A stretch of DNA of 64,000 bases from Actinomycetes bacterium (GTDB lineage Bacteria > Actinomycetota > Thermoleophilia > Solirubrobacterales > 70-9). Shown here piece by piece: positions 1-7,152 of this stretch (the stretch's first letter is position 1; each line of letters begins with the position of its first letter). Made by a program: the position numbers and the translations under genes. The notes under the pieces are model-generated. The model was not told the origin of the DNA. It made no database searches and saw nothing but the letters and a program-made list of their open reading frames with translations. The stretch lies in the NCBI GenBank assembly GCA_016861045.1, contig BOKP01000004.1:1-64000 (forward strand), given 5' to 3'.

Positions 1-103
1 CGCGGTGACCGCTCTGGAGCCCTCCTGAGCGTGGACACACGGCAGGGTTGGCCGAAAGGCGGCGCAATCCCGCTTGGGAAGCGGGATTGCGTGCGATTCG
101 CTT

Positions 104-275
104 GACTACCTACTGCGGAACTCGGGCCTCGGTCTTCGTCGCCCGCGAGAGCGGTCGTTCGCTCGGTGCGGTTCCCGAGGAGATTGCCGTCTCGGTGATC
201 ACCGCGGCCGAGCTCGAGCTCGGCGTCCTCCGGGCAGACGGCGACGCGGCCCGGGCGACCCGCTTGTCCCTTTGA
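104..275 (+). pseudogene. vapC (PIN-domain toxin) remnant
   Basis: The reading frame encodes SVFVARESGR near the start and then VITAAELELGVLRA, which match the beginning and the central acidic helix of VapC PIN-domain ribonucleases. The usual LDTS start of the domain is scrambled (it reads CGTRASVF) and a stop codon at 273-275 ends the frame before the two C-terminal acidic active-site motifs. A full VapC is about 130 residues; at most 60 remain here. No antitoxin partner is visible before it. It is best read as a decayed toxin gene at the edge of a toxin-antitoxin cluster; the identification as PIN is moderately sure, inactivity is nearly certain. Confidence 0.6.
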
Positions 276-399
276 GCTCCTGCCGAGCCTGCTCGGCCCC
301 GGCGTCGTGTTCGCCTACCTGCGGTCGCGGGTCCCGTGGCGGCGGGCGGGCCGGGGAGATTCGTCTTCGCGGTGAGCTTCCTGACCTGAGCCAGACGAT

Positions 400-612
400 C
401 TACACGGCGACCACGGTCGCCTGCGAGCGCGGCGGCGATACCGACTGGCCGTGACGCTCCAGCTCCTCCAGATGCAGGCTGATCGCCTCCCCGATCCGCG
501 CCTTGACCTCGTCGGGATCGCGTCCCGTAGCGACGACACCGGGAAGATCGGGGACGTATGCCGACCACGTCCCGTCGGCGGCGGGCTCCAGAACACAGGC
601 GTAGCTCGTCAT
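400..612 (-). CDS. hicB: HicB-family antitoxin
   Basis: This 70-residue protein starts MTSYACVLEPAADGTWSAYV and continues with PDLPGVVATGRDPDEVKARIGEAI, the HicB partial RNase H-like fold (beta strand, D-L-P-G-V turn, helix). HicB neutralises the mRNA-cleaving HicA toxin and usually represses its own operon. No C-terminal DNA-binding HTH or RHH domain is present, so it is a short HicB that stops after the fold. Its ATG overlaps the stop of the upstream hicA by 4 nt (ATGA), the normal translational coupling. The identification is strong from both sequence and context. Confidence 0.88.
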   Translation of the reverse strand: MTSYACVLEPAADGTWSAYVPDLPGVVATGRDPDEVKARIGEAISLHLEELERHGQSVSPPRSQATVVAV

Positions 613-812
613 CGCAGCTCCTTGATTCCGGTCGCCCTGCGGATGCTAGCGAGGGTCCCGACGGGCACGTCGCTGCTGCCGTCGCCGGCTCCCGGGACCG
701 TTGTCTGCCTTCCACCGGGGCCTCGCCACGTCTCATCGGAGCCGCGTTGACGGATCACTCTCCAGCCGTGGCGCCTCAGGATCGCACGCACCTCCCGGTA
801 CTCCTTGGCCAT
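609..812 (-). CDS. hicA: HicA-family toxin with altered catalytic site
   Basis: This 67-residue protein has the HicA double-stranded RNA-binding-like fold: YREVRAILRRHGWRVIRQRG, then a central strand and PVGTLASIRRATGI at the C-terminus. HicA cleaves mRNA using one histidine in a G-S-H-x-x-W motif. Here the motif is G-S-D-E-T-W: the codon is GAT (Asp) where CAT/CAC (His) is expected. All other family features are intact and hicB follows with a 4-nt overlap. The toxin is therefore probably inactive or attenuated while the module is kept, although a single G-to-C sequencing difference would restore His. Length and order (hicA before hicB) are canonical. Confidence 0.87.
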   Translation of the reverse strand: MAKEYREVRAILRRHGWRVIRQRGSDETWRGPGGRQTTVPGAGDGSSDVPVGTLASIRRATGIKELR

Positions 813-891
813 GGCCGGAGAAGCCCAGACGGGTGAACGCCGCCCTCCAAATAGAGTGACGGGCGTCGCAACCGCTTGATCGACCGGACCG

Positions 892-2445
892 GTGCCGATG
901 AGCGTCGCCGAGAAACCACCCCGTGAGGAAGCGCCGGAGCCGGAGATCCCCGGGATCTGGCCGAGCGCCCTCTACAACCTGCTCAAGCCGAGCCGCTGCG
1001 ACCTCCGGGTCTGGCTCGAAAGCCACGGCTTCGAGGAGGAGCCGCCCGATGCCTACCGCGAGGTCCTGTTCGACCTCGGCCACGCCCACGAGGCGCGGCA
1101 TCTGAAGCGTTTCCCCCGCGCCGTCGACGTCGCCGAGCTTCCCCGGGAGGAGCAGGAGAAGGCGACGCTGGAGCTGTTGGGCGAGCGCCGGCGCGTCATC
1201 TACCAGGGCGCCCTCCGCGCCCGTACGACGCTGGCCGGTCGCGAGGTCGAGGTCGTCGGCCACCCGGACTTCATGCTCCCCGCCCGCGAGCACTGGGCGA
1301 TCCGCGACTCGAAGGTGAACCGCAACGCCAGCGACTACATCGTCTTTCAGCTCCACACCTACGGCTGGCTCTACGAGCAGACGATGGGCGCCCCGCCGGT
1401 CGCCCTCCAGGTCCACTCGGGCTCGGACGAGATCATCGACGTCCCCTACGAGCGCGAGACGGTCGCGGAGACCCTGGCGCTGCTCGGGCGGATGATCGAG
1501 CTCCGGTTCTGCGACGAGCGCCCCGACGTCCACGTCTCGAACCCGAGGTGCTCGGGCTGCGGCTTTCGCGAGCATTGCTGGCCGCGGGCGATCGAGCGCC
1601 GCGAGGTCGGCATCCTTCCCGCGGTCGACCGCGGCACGGTCGAGGAGCTCCACGAGCGGGGGGCGGGCACGATCCCCGAGCTGCTCGCCGACTTCGACGT
1701 CGCGTCGCTCGCCGGGCTCGAAAGAACCTGGGCCGGGCGGATGAAGCCGGTCGGCGAGGAGTACGCGGAGCGGATCCTCCTCGGCGCCCGCGCGTTCGAG
1801 ACGGGCCGGCCGATCGTCCTTTCCGAGCCCGAGCTCCCCGATGCGAAAAGCTGGGTCATGTTCGACCTCGAGGGCATGCCGCCCCGCGTCGACGAGCTCG
1901 AGAAGATCTACATCTGGGGCCTGCAGGTGTTCGGCGAGAACGCCGGCCCCTTCCGCCCCGCCGTCGCCGGCTTCGGCCCCGGGGGAGACCGCGAGGGCTG
2001 GTTCGCCTTCCTCGACCAGTGCGGGGCGATCCTCGACGAGTACGGCGACATCCCCTTCGTCCACTGGGCGACCTACGAGCAGGTCAAGCTCGACACCTAC
2101 ATCACCCGCTACGGCGACCCCGACGGCATCGCCGCCCGCGTCAAGGCCAACCTCCTCGACCTCCTGCCGATCACCCGCGCCTCGGTCGCCGTCCCGGTCT
2201 CGAGCTACAGCCTCAAGGACGTCGAGACCGTCGCCGGCTACGAGCGCCGGCTCGAGGAGTACGGCGGAAGCTGGTCGATGGCCCGCTACATCGAGGCGAC
2301 GGAGACCAACGACGAGGCCGAGCGCGCCGCGATCATCGACGAGATCCTCGCCTACAACCGCGAGGATCTGGAGGCGACCTGGGCGGTGCTTGAGTGGCTG
2401 CGGGGACTCGGGGGATCAGGACGCTCGGCCGTCTTCCCCGTGTAG
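892..2445 (+). CDS. TM0106-family RecB-like nuclease
   Basis: The 517-residue protein combines two nuclease-like folds. Residues about 20-230 are a Cas4/RecB-type PD-(D/E)XK domain: Cys36, then GHPDFMLP, AIRDSKVN, and the cluster C-S-G-C-G-F-R-E-H-C, giving the four cysteines expected for an Fe-S cluster. Residues about 310-510 form an RNase H/exonuclease-like domain (VMFDLEGMPP, HWATYEQVK, AYNREDLEATW). This matches the TM0106 (YprB-like) family; some members carry a C-terminal helicase, but this one ends after the exonuclease-like domain. ATG at 892 or 898 are equally possible starts. The gene ends 33 bases before an orphan tRNA 3' half. The substrate is unknown; DNA repair or defence is inferred. 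Confidence 0.85.
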   Translation: MPMSVAEKPPREEAPEPEIPGIWPSALYNLLKPSRCDLRVWLESHGFEEEPPDAYREVLFDLGHAHEARHLKRFPRAVDVAELPREEQEKATLELLGERRRVIYQGALRARTTLAGREVEVVGHPDFMLPAREHWAIRDSKVNRNASDYIVFQLHTYGWLYEQTMGAPPVALQVHSGSDEIIDVPYERETVAETLALLGRMIELRFCDERPDVHVSNPRCSGCGFREHCWPRAIERREVGILPAVDRGTVEELHERGAGTIPELLADFDVASLAGLERTWAGRMKPVGEEYAERILLGARAFETGRPIVLSEPELPDAKSWVMFDLEGMPPRVDELEKIYIWGLQVFGENAGPFRPAVAGFGPGGDREGWFAFLDQCGAILDEYGDIPFVHWATYEQVKLDTYITRYGDPDGIAARVKANLLDLLPITRASVAVPVSSYSLKDVETVAGYERRLEEYGGSWSMARYIEATETNDEAERAAIIDEILAYNREDLEATWAVLEWLRGLGGSGRSAVFPV

Positions 2446-2477
2446 CTCCGCCATCAGCTCATCGGTGCAGCGACGTA

Positions 2478-2512
2478 CCCGGAGGTCGCGGGTTCAAATC
2501 CCGCCCCCGCTA
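2478..2512 (+). pseudogene. orphan tRNA 3' segment (likely attachment-site remnant)
   Basis: A perfect T-arm (stem GCGGG / CCCGC around loop TTCAAAT) is followed by an acceptor 3' strand CCCCGCT and discriminator A. A 5' acceptor partner AGCGGGG and usable D- and anticodon stems are absent upstream, where the TM0106 coding sequence ends. Tyrosine integrases that use tRNA genes leave exactly such 3' copies. No CCA is encoded. A full tRNA was tried and rejected. The amino-acid identity cannot be read. Confidence 0.65.
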
Positions 2513-2531
2513 TAGCCAAGACCCGCTTGGT

Positions 2532-2567
2532 CAAGCGCCCTCCCGGAGTGGAGGCGCTTGTTGTTGG
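2532..2567 (+). terminator. factor-independent terminator-like hairpin behind the tRNA segment
   Basis: A stem formed by CAAGCGCC(C)TCC and GGAGGCGCTTG with a 6-nt loop and one bulged C is followed by TTGTTGG. It lies 19 nt after the tRNA 3' segment, where a tRNA transcript would end. The T-tract is weak. Confidence 0.55.
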
Positions 2568-2573
2568 GGGCGG

Positions 2574-2591
2574 GTCAAACGGTTGTCAAAC
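2574..2591 (+). repeat. paired heptamer GTCAAAC-N4-GTCAAAC, left copy
   Basis: Two direct copies of GTCAAAC start 11 nt apart, inside a larger dyad GGCGGGT...ACCCGCC (2569-2596). The same two heptamers with the same 11-nt phasing and same orientation recur at 17913-17930. One helical turn of spacing suggests adjacent protein-binding sites, for example arm-type integrase or excisionase sites. The function is inferred from repetition and position only. Confidence 0.55.
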
Positions 2592-2624
2592 CCGCCGGCC
2601 AGTTGCCGGTTCGCTTGTTCGACG

Positions 2625-5348
2625 CTACGGGCCGGCTTCTGATGGCTCGAGCAGCTTCCCGGCCTTGCTCCCAAACGCGTAGTCGACCTTGATCGCCTCA
2701 AAATGCCGGTGCCCGAACTTGATCTTGAGTTTCTCGTGCTCGAAGCGAAGCGACTCGAGATCGTCACCGCCCTTGGTTTCGCGAACCAGGTACAAGATGG
2801 TGTCCTCATCGACCTCCCGGACGATGGCCCAGTCGGGGTTGTAGCCGCCGAGTGGGGTCGGCACCTTGAACCAGGTCGGGAGCTTCAAGTAGAGCTTCAC
2901 GTCGTCGCGCTTCTCCAGGGCCGCGGAGAACTGGCGCTCGACATCCGAGTCGACTGGGAGCTTCGCGGTGATCGACTTCGAAGCATCAACGAGGTTGCGG
3001 TCGTACGCGTAGCCGACGTGTGTCTCGAACTGCTCAGCCTCCCACCTATCGTCCGGGATCGGGGTGTAGTGGATCGAGTCAGCGAGTTGCGCATGCAGCG
3101 CGCCAAGGATCGCGTCGGTGGCCAAATCCAAAAAGGCGGTCGGGTTCTCCCGAGCGTCGTCGACACGGCCGGACTCACGCAAGATGGTGGCGATGGTGGA
3201 GCGCGAGATTGGCACTCGGCGGCTCAGTTCGCCCAGAATGTCCGGGACTCGCTGAACCCCTGTGACGGCCTCCGCCGTGTGGTCGGTCGTCTGGTCGACC
3301 TTGACCCCGGACTCGATCCTCATCTCGAGCCTGCCTTCCCGCACGATGAACCTGATCGGCTCGATGTCCTCGGCTGCCTTAAGCCGACGGACTGCCTCCG
3401 CGACCAGGTTCGCGGTGTCGAACTGGAGCCGGTAAGTCGTGCGGGGCGAGATCCGCTCCCAGAGCTCTCTGAACTCAGACGACTCCAGCGCGCCGTCCTT
3501 CAGGTCGAGCCGCACTCGCTCGTCCTCATTGACTATGCGGTCGTCGAACTTGACTCCGGTCTCCTCCTCGATCTCGCTCTGGAGCGTGGCCGCGAACTCC
3601 TCGAACGCCTCGTTCGCGATCACGGTGAGGTGGTTGACCTGGTCCACCCTGCAGCGCTCCCCGTTGTCCATAACCGGGAGCCGCAGCCCACGCCCGATCT
3701 GCTGCCGCTTGCGCACCTCGGACTTCCCGTCCTGGAGGTTGCAGATCACGAAGACGTTCGGGTTGTCCCAGCCCTCGCCCAGCGCTGAGTGGGAGAAGAT
3801 GAAGCGCAGCGGCTCATCGAGGCTGAGCAGCTTCTGCTTGTCGCGCATGATCAACTCGAACGCTCGTGTCGCAGCCGCCGAGTCCCGCCCCTCCTGGGTG
3901 TCTTTGGCGACTCCTCGGTCCGTCGCGAAGTAGCCGTCGTGGACCTCAGCTGGGTCCGGCATCTTGAGGTGCACGTGCTTGCCGTCCGCGCGAACCGCCT
4001 CGTACTCCTCCTCGAACCACTGGCGGAACTTCGCGTCATCTGGAACGTAGTTTGCGACCCTGTCGATGAAGAACAGGGTCAGCGGCTTCGTCCGGCTGAT
4101 CACCCCGCGTCGCGCCCGGAAGTCCAGCTCGCGCTCGCGCTCGAAATGGGCCTCAATGGCCTGCCGGATCATCAGCCGCTGGAGCTGGTCGCGCCCGCCA
4201 TGGTCCGTCGACGAGCCCTCCTCGATTCGCCGGCCGTTGGCGAACTCGACGTATGCCGGGCTCCCATCTGGGCGGACGATGTCCTCGACGACCCAGCCCC
4301 GGTACACGGCGCGTCCGCCACTCTCCTGCTCGACGTCCAGGTCCTTGCGCAGCGTGATGTTGGTCGGCTTCGTCCCGATTCTCGTTTCCTTCTGAATCAC
4401 GGCGCTCGCCGTGACGCCCGTCGTCCCGCCTCGGACCTTCTTGACTTCGATTTCGGGCACGTTCGGGTCGTGCTCCTGGACGATCCCGCGCACCCCGATC
4501 CGCTTCACCAGCCGCAGGTCATAGGCGTCGACCGGCGTCAGCCGATACACGAGGTGCTTCAGATCCCGATGCGTTGCCGAGTAGCGCAGTTTGAAGAGGG
4601 GATCGAGCGATGCGATTGCCGCCTGCCGGGTCTCGGTCTCCATGTTCTGCGGCTCGTCCACAACAACGATCGGCCGGCAGGCGCGGAGGAACTCGATCGG
4701 CGCGCGCCCGTTCATCGCATCAGTTGAGCGGTTGATCACGTTCGCGTCGCTCGTGAACGAGTCGATGTTGATGATCATCAGCTGTAGATGGCTCGCCGTT
4801 GCGAACTGCCGCACCCGGTTCAGAGCGTTGCTGTCGTACACGTACGAGTCGAACTGAAGACCGTCGAAGAGCTCGCGGAGGTGATCGCGGACCAGCTCGA
4901 TGCTCGTCATCACGCCTTCGCGTATCGCGACCCGAGGAACGACGATCACGAACTTGCGGAACCCGTACCGGCGGTTGAGCTCGGCGATCGTGCGCAGGTA
5001 GACGTACGTCTTCCCGGTGCCGGTCTCCATCTCCACGCTGAAGTCGAGTGGCGCCTCACCATCGGGAATGTCCTCACGCAGAGATTCTGAGATCGGCGGT
5101 GACTCATCGGCGTCAGCCGACCCGTCTTGAACGGCGCGGAGGTTCCTGCGCAGCTGCTCCGCCGAGAGCGCGAGGCTGTTCCCGAACACGAGCTCAGTAA
5201 ATCCGGGCAGGGCGCCCGGCGCACCGTTCTCCCCTGGGAGGGCAGTCGTCTGCTCGACCGCCTCCTGGCCCTCAAACAGCTCGACGACCGCGTTGATTGC
5301 GTCGACCTGGTACCGCTGGTTGGCGTCGAACTTGATCTCGACGGCCAC
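2625..5348 (-). CDS. res: type III restriction-modification system, restriction (Res) subunit
   Basis: This 907-residue SF2 translocase-endonuclease cuts DNA when two inversely oriented unmethylated sites are met by the Mod-Res complex. Visible motifs in order: N-terminal Q-like region (FDANQRYQVDAI), Walker A METGTGKTYV (about residue 108), DEPQNM as motif II, SATHR motif III, SHSALGEGWDNP motif V and RKRQQIGRGLRLP motif VI. The C-terminal endonuclease has YNPDWAIV and LVRETKG, the PD...ExK core, near residues 840-870. All key residues are present, so it looks functional. Length is usual for Res. It starts 3 nt after mod stops, forming an operon with it. The next feature downstream is the element end. 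Confidence 0.93.
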   Translation of the reverse strand: MAVEIKFDANQRYQVDAINAVVELFEGQEAVEQTTALPGENGAPGALPGFTELVFGNSLALSAEQLRRNLRAVQDGSADADESPPISESLREDIPDGEAPLDFSVEMETGTGKTYVYLRTIAELNRRYGFRKFVIVVPRVAIREGVMTSIELVRDHLRELFDGLQFDSYVYDSNALNRVRQFATASHLQLMIINIDSFTSDANVINRSTDAMNGRAPIEFLRACRPIVVVDEPQNMETETRQAAIASLDPLFKLRYSATHRDLKHLVYRLTPVDAYDLRLVKRIGVRGIVQEHDPNVPEIEVKKVRGGTTGVTASAVIQKETRIGTKPTNITLRKDLDVEQESGGRAVYRGWVVEDIVRPDGSPAYVEFANGRRIEEGSSTDHGGRDQLQRLMIRQAIEAHFERERELDFRARRGVISRTKPLTLFFIDRVANYVPDDAKFRQWFEEEYEAVRADGKHVHLKMPDPAEVHDGYFATDRGVAKDTQEGRDSAAATRAFELIMRDKQKLLSLDEPLRFIFSHSALGEGWDNPNVFVICNLQDGKSEVRKRQQIGRGLRLPVMDNGERCRVDQVNHLTVIANEAFEEFAATLQSEIEEETGVKFDDRIVNEDERVRLDLKDGALESSEFRELWERISPRTTYRLQFDTANLVAEAVRRLKAAEDIEPIRFIVREGRLEMRIESGVKVDQTTDHTAEAVTGVQRVPDILGELSRRVPISRSTIATILRESGRVDDARENPTAFLDLATDAILGALHAQLADSIHYTPIPDDRWEAEQFETHVGYAYDRNLVDASKSITAKLPVDSDVERQFSAALEKRDDVKLYLKLPTWFKVPTPLGGYNPDWAIVREVDEDTILYLVRETKGGDDLESLRFEHEKLKIKFGHRHFEAIKVDYAFGSKAGKLLEPSEAGP

Positions 5349-5351
5349 GGC

Positions 5352-7055
5352 TCAGACCGTCTTCATCGCGATGCCGGCTTGCTGGCAGGCGTAGAACGCG
5401 TTCGCCTTCGAGGAGTCGTTGTTCGCGAACCCATCCTCGAGGAAGACGAGGACGCGGGGCTTGAGCTCCAGTGCGGCTTCGACAACTTCCTCGGTCAGGT
5501 CCAGACCGAGGACAATTGCGACGTCGTGGCAGCGCACGACGTCCACGCCAGCGGCTTCGAGCCACTCCCAGGGCTTATCGAGGCGAACGCCCTCGCTGAG
5601 AAGAATCTCGGCGGCGAGATCCGGCCCTTCTGCGTTCCCTCGAATTAGAGTCAAACCCGAGAGATCAAGCTCAAGATTCTCATCATCAGCAATACGGAAG
5701 TTGCTCTCCTCGAGGGAAAAGATCCGCAGCCCTTGCTCTTTGGCCCCAACCACGCCTGCCATTACCTTCGCAATCCTGGAGATTGCGATGTCGTTGACGG
5801 ATTGGTAGCCGGCTTGGAAAGCCTCCGAGGTGTCGTCGAGCGGCTCCGGAATGTTGACGCTGATGCAACGTCGGCGCCCACCGTCCGCTGAGTTCTGGTC
5901 GAGCACTGCGTGTGCCGTGCTGCCCGATCCAGCGAAGAAGTCCAGGACAACGTCATCGTCACTAGTTGTTGCTTCGATAATGCGCCTGAGCATCTTGACT
6001 GATTTCTGGCCTTTGTACTCCTCGTTCACGCCAAGCAGCTTGGAAACCTTCTCTCCGGAGAAGGATACGATCGCGATGCTGTTCAGGTCGTCGTACTCGT
6101 TGCTGTTCCAGGTATCCTCGATCGGGTAACGATCAGGGCGATTCTCGTGGTTAATGAAGTTCAGTAACTCTGCCTGAGCAGCTTTGTCGAGACCAAGCTC
6201 ATCGAGCTTCGCAGTGACCGTGGAGTCCTTCTTGAGAAGCGGCTTAAAGTGCTCGTTCTCGATGTACTTCTTGATAAAGCCAACCTGGTCTGGATCCCGG
6301 GAATAGAACAACATGGTGTCGTGATTGCGAATAAAGTTGTTCGCCTGCGTCTTGTAGCCTGAGAGCCAGCCGATCCGCCAGATGATTTCCCGCTGAAAGT
6401 TCGTCTCACCAAAGACTTCGTCCATAAGCAGTCGCAAGCTGGCGACTTCGTTGAAGTCAATGCTCACAAAGATGGCGCCATCCTGCGTAAGCAGGTTGCG
6501 TGCGAGCACCAGCCTCGGGTACATCATCGATAGCCACCGGCTGTGCTTCCGCCCGCCCGTCTCGGCGTTGGCCGATCGCATCGCGCCCTCCTCATCCACC
6601 TGCCCGGTGAAGTCGAGATACCCCCGGAGCCCATCCGAGAAGTCGTCGTTGTAGACGAAGTCGTTCCCGGTGTTGTACGGCGGATCGATGTAGATCAGCT
6701 TGACCTGGTCGTTATAGGCCTTCTGGAGCAGCTTGAGGACCTCGAGGTTGTCGCCCTCGATGAAGACGTTCTCGGCGGTGTCGAAGTCGACCGACCGCTC
6801 GAGGTCGGGGACGAGTGCGGCTCGGCTCGGCGTGAGCAGCGACCGCACTGCCTCGTTCTTCCCCGCCCACATGAGCCCGTAGCGTTCGGCGCCCTCCTTG
6901 AGGCCGGCGACCTCGGTCCCGGTGAGCTCGCCCAGCCGTGCGGCGTCGAGCACGCCGTCGGCTACGACCCCCGGGAATCGCTCCTCGAGCGCAGCGAAGT
7001 TCTCCGCGGCTAGATCCGGGCTTCCGATCTCGACCTTCTCTGGCTCATCAGACAC
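5352..7055 (-). CDS. mod: type III restriction-modification system, methyltransferase (Mod) subunit
   Basis: This 567-residue adenine-N6 DNA methyltransferase provides sequence recognition for the type III complex and protects host DNA. The catalytic motif IV is LIYIDPPYNTGNDF (about residue 125), and the SAM-binding motif I, VLDFFAGSGSTAHAV, comes later (about residue 375), the beta-class order of type III Mod enzymes. The region between holds the target-recognition domain, the variable part. The 5' end ATG at 7055 is followed by an acidic leader. mod precedes res on the same strand with a 3-nt gap. Its start faces the helicase-nuclease gene at 7153 across a 97-nt shared promoter region. Confidence 0.94.
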   Translation of the reverse strand: MSDEPEKVEIGSPDLAAENFAALEERFPGVVADGVLDAARLGELTGTEVAGLKEGAERYGLMWAGKNEAVRSLLTPSRAALVPDLERSVDFDTAENVFIEGDNLEVLKLLQKAYNDQVKLIYIDPPYNTGNDFVYNDDFSDGLRGYLDFTGQVDEEGAMRSANAETGGRKHSRWLSMMYPRLVLARNLLTQDGAIFVSIDFNEVASLRLLMDEVFGETNFQREIIWRIGWLSGYKTQANNFIRNHDTMLFYSRDPDQVGFIKKYIENEHFKPLLKKDSTVTAKLDELGLDKAAQAELLNFINHENRPDRYPIEDTWNSNEYDDLNSIAIVSFSGEKVSKLLGVNEEYKGQKSVKMLRRIIEATTSDDDVVLDFFAGSGSTAHAVLDQNSADGGRRRCISVNIPEPLDDTSEAFQAGYQSVNDIAISRIAKVMAGVVGAKEQGLRIFSLEESNFRIADDENLELDLSGLTLIRGNAEGPDLAAEILLSEGVRLDKPWEWLEAAGVDVVRCHDVAIVLGLDLTEEVVEAALELKPRVLVFLEDGFANNDSSKANAFYACQQAGIAMKTV

Positions 7056-7152
7056 TGCGCTCTCCTCCGCCGCCGACCGCGGCGCGCATCAGGCTAGTCG
7101 CTCGCGCGTGCGAGCGTCTGACGAGCTCGCTCGTGCCGTATCGTGGGACTCG

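Noticed and set aside
110-736. A 208-codon minus-strand frame across hicAB
   Set aside because: It overlaps hicA and hicB in another frame and is Arg/Pro/Ala low complexity; hicAB families explain this DNA.
2440-2516. A complete tRNA gene at the start of the element
   Set aside because: T-arm and acceptor 3' strand are perfect, but no 5' acceptor strand, D-arm or anticodon stem can be built from the upstream bases.
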